A DNA stretch of 13,984 nt, taken from contig JAJYJL010000062.1 in NCBI GenBank assembly GCA_021789565.1, positions 1 to 13,984 on the forward strand, given 5' to 3'. This document shows, one piece after another, positions 13,842 to 13,984 of this stretch. The stretch comes from Acidobacteriota bacterium. GTDB taxonomy: Bacteria; Acidobacteriota; Terriglobia; UBA7540. Numbering within the stretch: the first letter of the stretch is position 1; each line of letters begins with the position of its first letter. Position numbers and translations under genes: made by a program. Below the pieces are notes generated by a model that was not told the origin of the DNA, ran no database searches, and was given only the letters and a program-made list of their open reading frames with translations.

Positions 13842-13880
13842 GAATGAACACCTGCAAGGGCCTCTCGCTTCGCGAAACCG
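13842..13880 (+). repeat. REP-like repeat, right of the insertion sequence
   Basis: It carries AATGAAC (13843-13849) and a 26-nt core (13855-13880) nearly identical to 12401-12426 on the other side of the transposase, in the same orientation. Next to it, CCCGAT-CT-ATCGGG (13882-13895) is a perfect palindrome. Confidence 0.55.
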
Positions 13881-13908
13881 TCCCGATCTATCGGGGCGCC
13901 AGCCGCCC

Positions 13909-13976
13909 TGCTCGCTCCGCCACTCAAAACAAAGCATCATCATTTTTCCCTTGACCCCGCCGCCCCCTTCATAGAT
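13909..13976. repeat. 68-bp direct repeat, copy 2
   Basis: Second copy of the 13761-13828 unit at a spacing of 148 bp, again with the 14-bp sequence complementary to the left IS repeat (13959-13972). It may be the right end of a second, mostly deleted IS copy, or a duplication of the end. Confidence 0.75.
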
Positions 13977-13984
13977 TTCCTTTA

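Noticed and set aside
13604..13927. Minus-strand frames right of the transposase (Gly-rich, EGGGGVKGK-like)
   Set aside because: They arise from the 68-bp direct repeats and IS end sequence. The translation repeats with the DNA and shows no ribosome-binding site or known domain.
13761..13976. Possible CRISPR-like repeats
   Set aside because: Only two copies, 68 bp long, with an 80-bp spacer that itself contains another repeat, and no cas genes. The pattern fits duplicated IS ends.

Overview
The window reads like a chromosome segment of an Acidobacteriota bacterium (inference, no marker gene present). The evidence is an Oar-like TonB-dependent receptor with an N-terminal carboxypeptidase-regulatory domain, small secreted proteins of a style common in that phylum, a Tat-exported GH35 glycosidase, a GC-rich coding bias with several TTG starts, and intergenic spaces rich in palindromic dispersed repeats.

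Layout. (1) 1-1261, minus: the N-terminal 420 residues of a TonB-dependent receptor that runs off the left edge. (2) 1814-2524, minus: a GntR/FCD regulator whose promoter (2549-2578) carries two inverted copies of a 12-bp palindromic operator, which suggests autoregulation. (3) 2979-3467, plus: a small secreted protein with a TTG start whose Shine-Dalgarno lies inside a perfect hairpin. (4) 3777-4715 and 4782-5510, plus: a CDF-family metal transporter followed by a membrane-anchored triple-PASTA protein. (5) 5623-6213 and 6552-7142, minus: two 196-residue secreted helical paralogues that form a tandem duplication with a period of 929 bp, each with its own leader and terminator. (6) 7621-8973, minus: homoserine dehydrogenase with an ACT domain. 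(7) 9075-11876, minus: a Tat-dependent GH35 beta-galactosidase-like enzyme with a LacI-type palindrome just upstream. (8) 11930-12120: a 191-bp MITE-like element with 13-bp terminal inverted repeats and nested stem-loops, then an 82-bp palindromic repeat at 12305-12386. (9) About 12456-13824: an IS110/IS1111-like insertion sequence with a complete DEDD transposase, flanked by exact 14-bp inverted repeats. Its right end is partly duplicated at the window edge.

The genes do not form one pathway. The receptor, the GH35 enzyme and the secreted proteins fit a heterotroph that uses plant or microbial polysaccharide. Homoserine dehydrogenase is housekeeping (threonine/methionine synthesis). The most unusual signals are non-coding: the Shine-Dalgarno hairpin, the paired operators, the duplicated secreted-protein unit, the structured MITE-like element, and the IS ends with a structured 3' segment that could hold a bridge RNA. 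No CRISPR array, tRNA, rRNA or obvious defence system was found.
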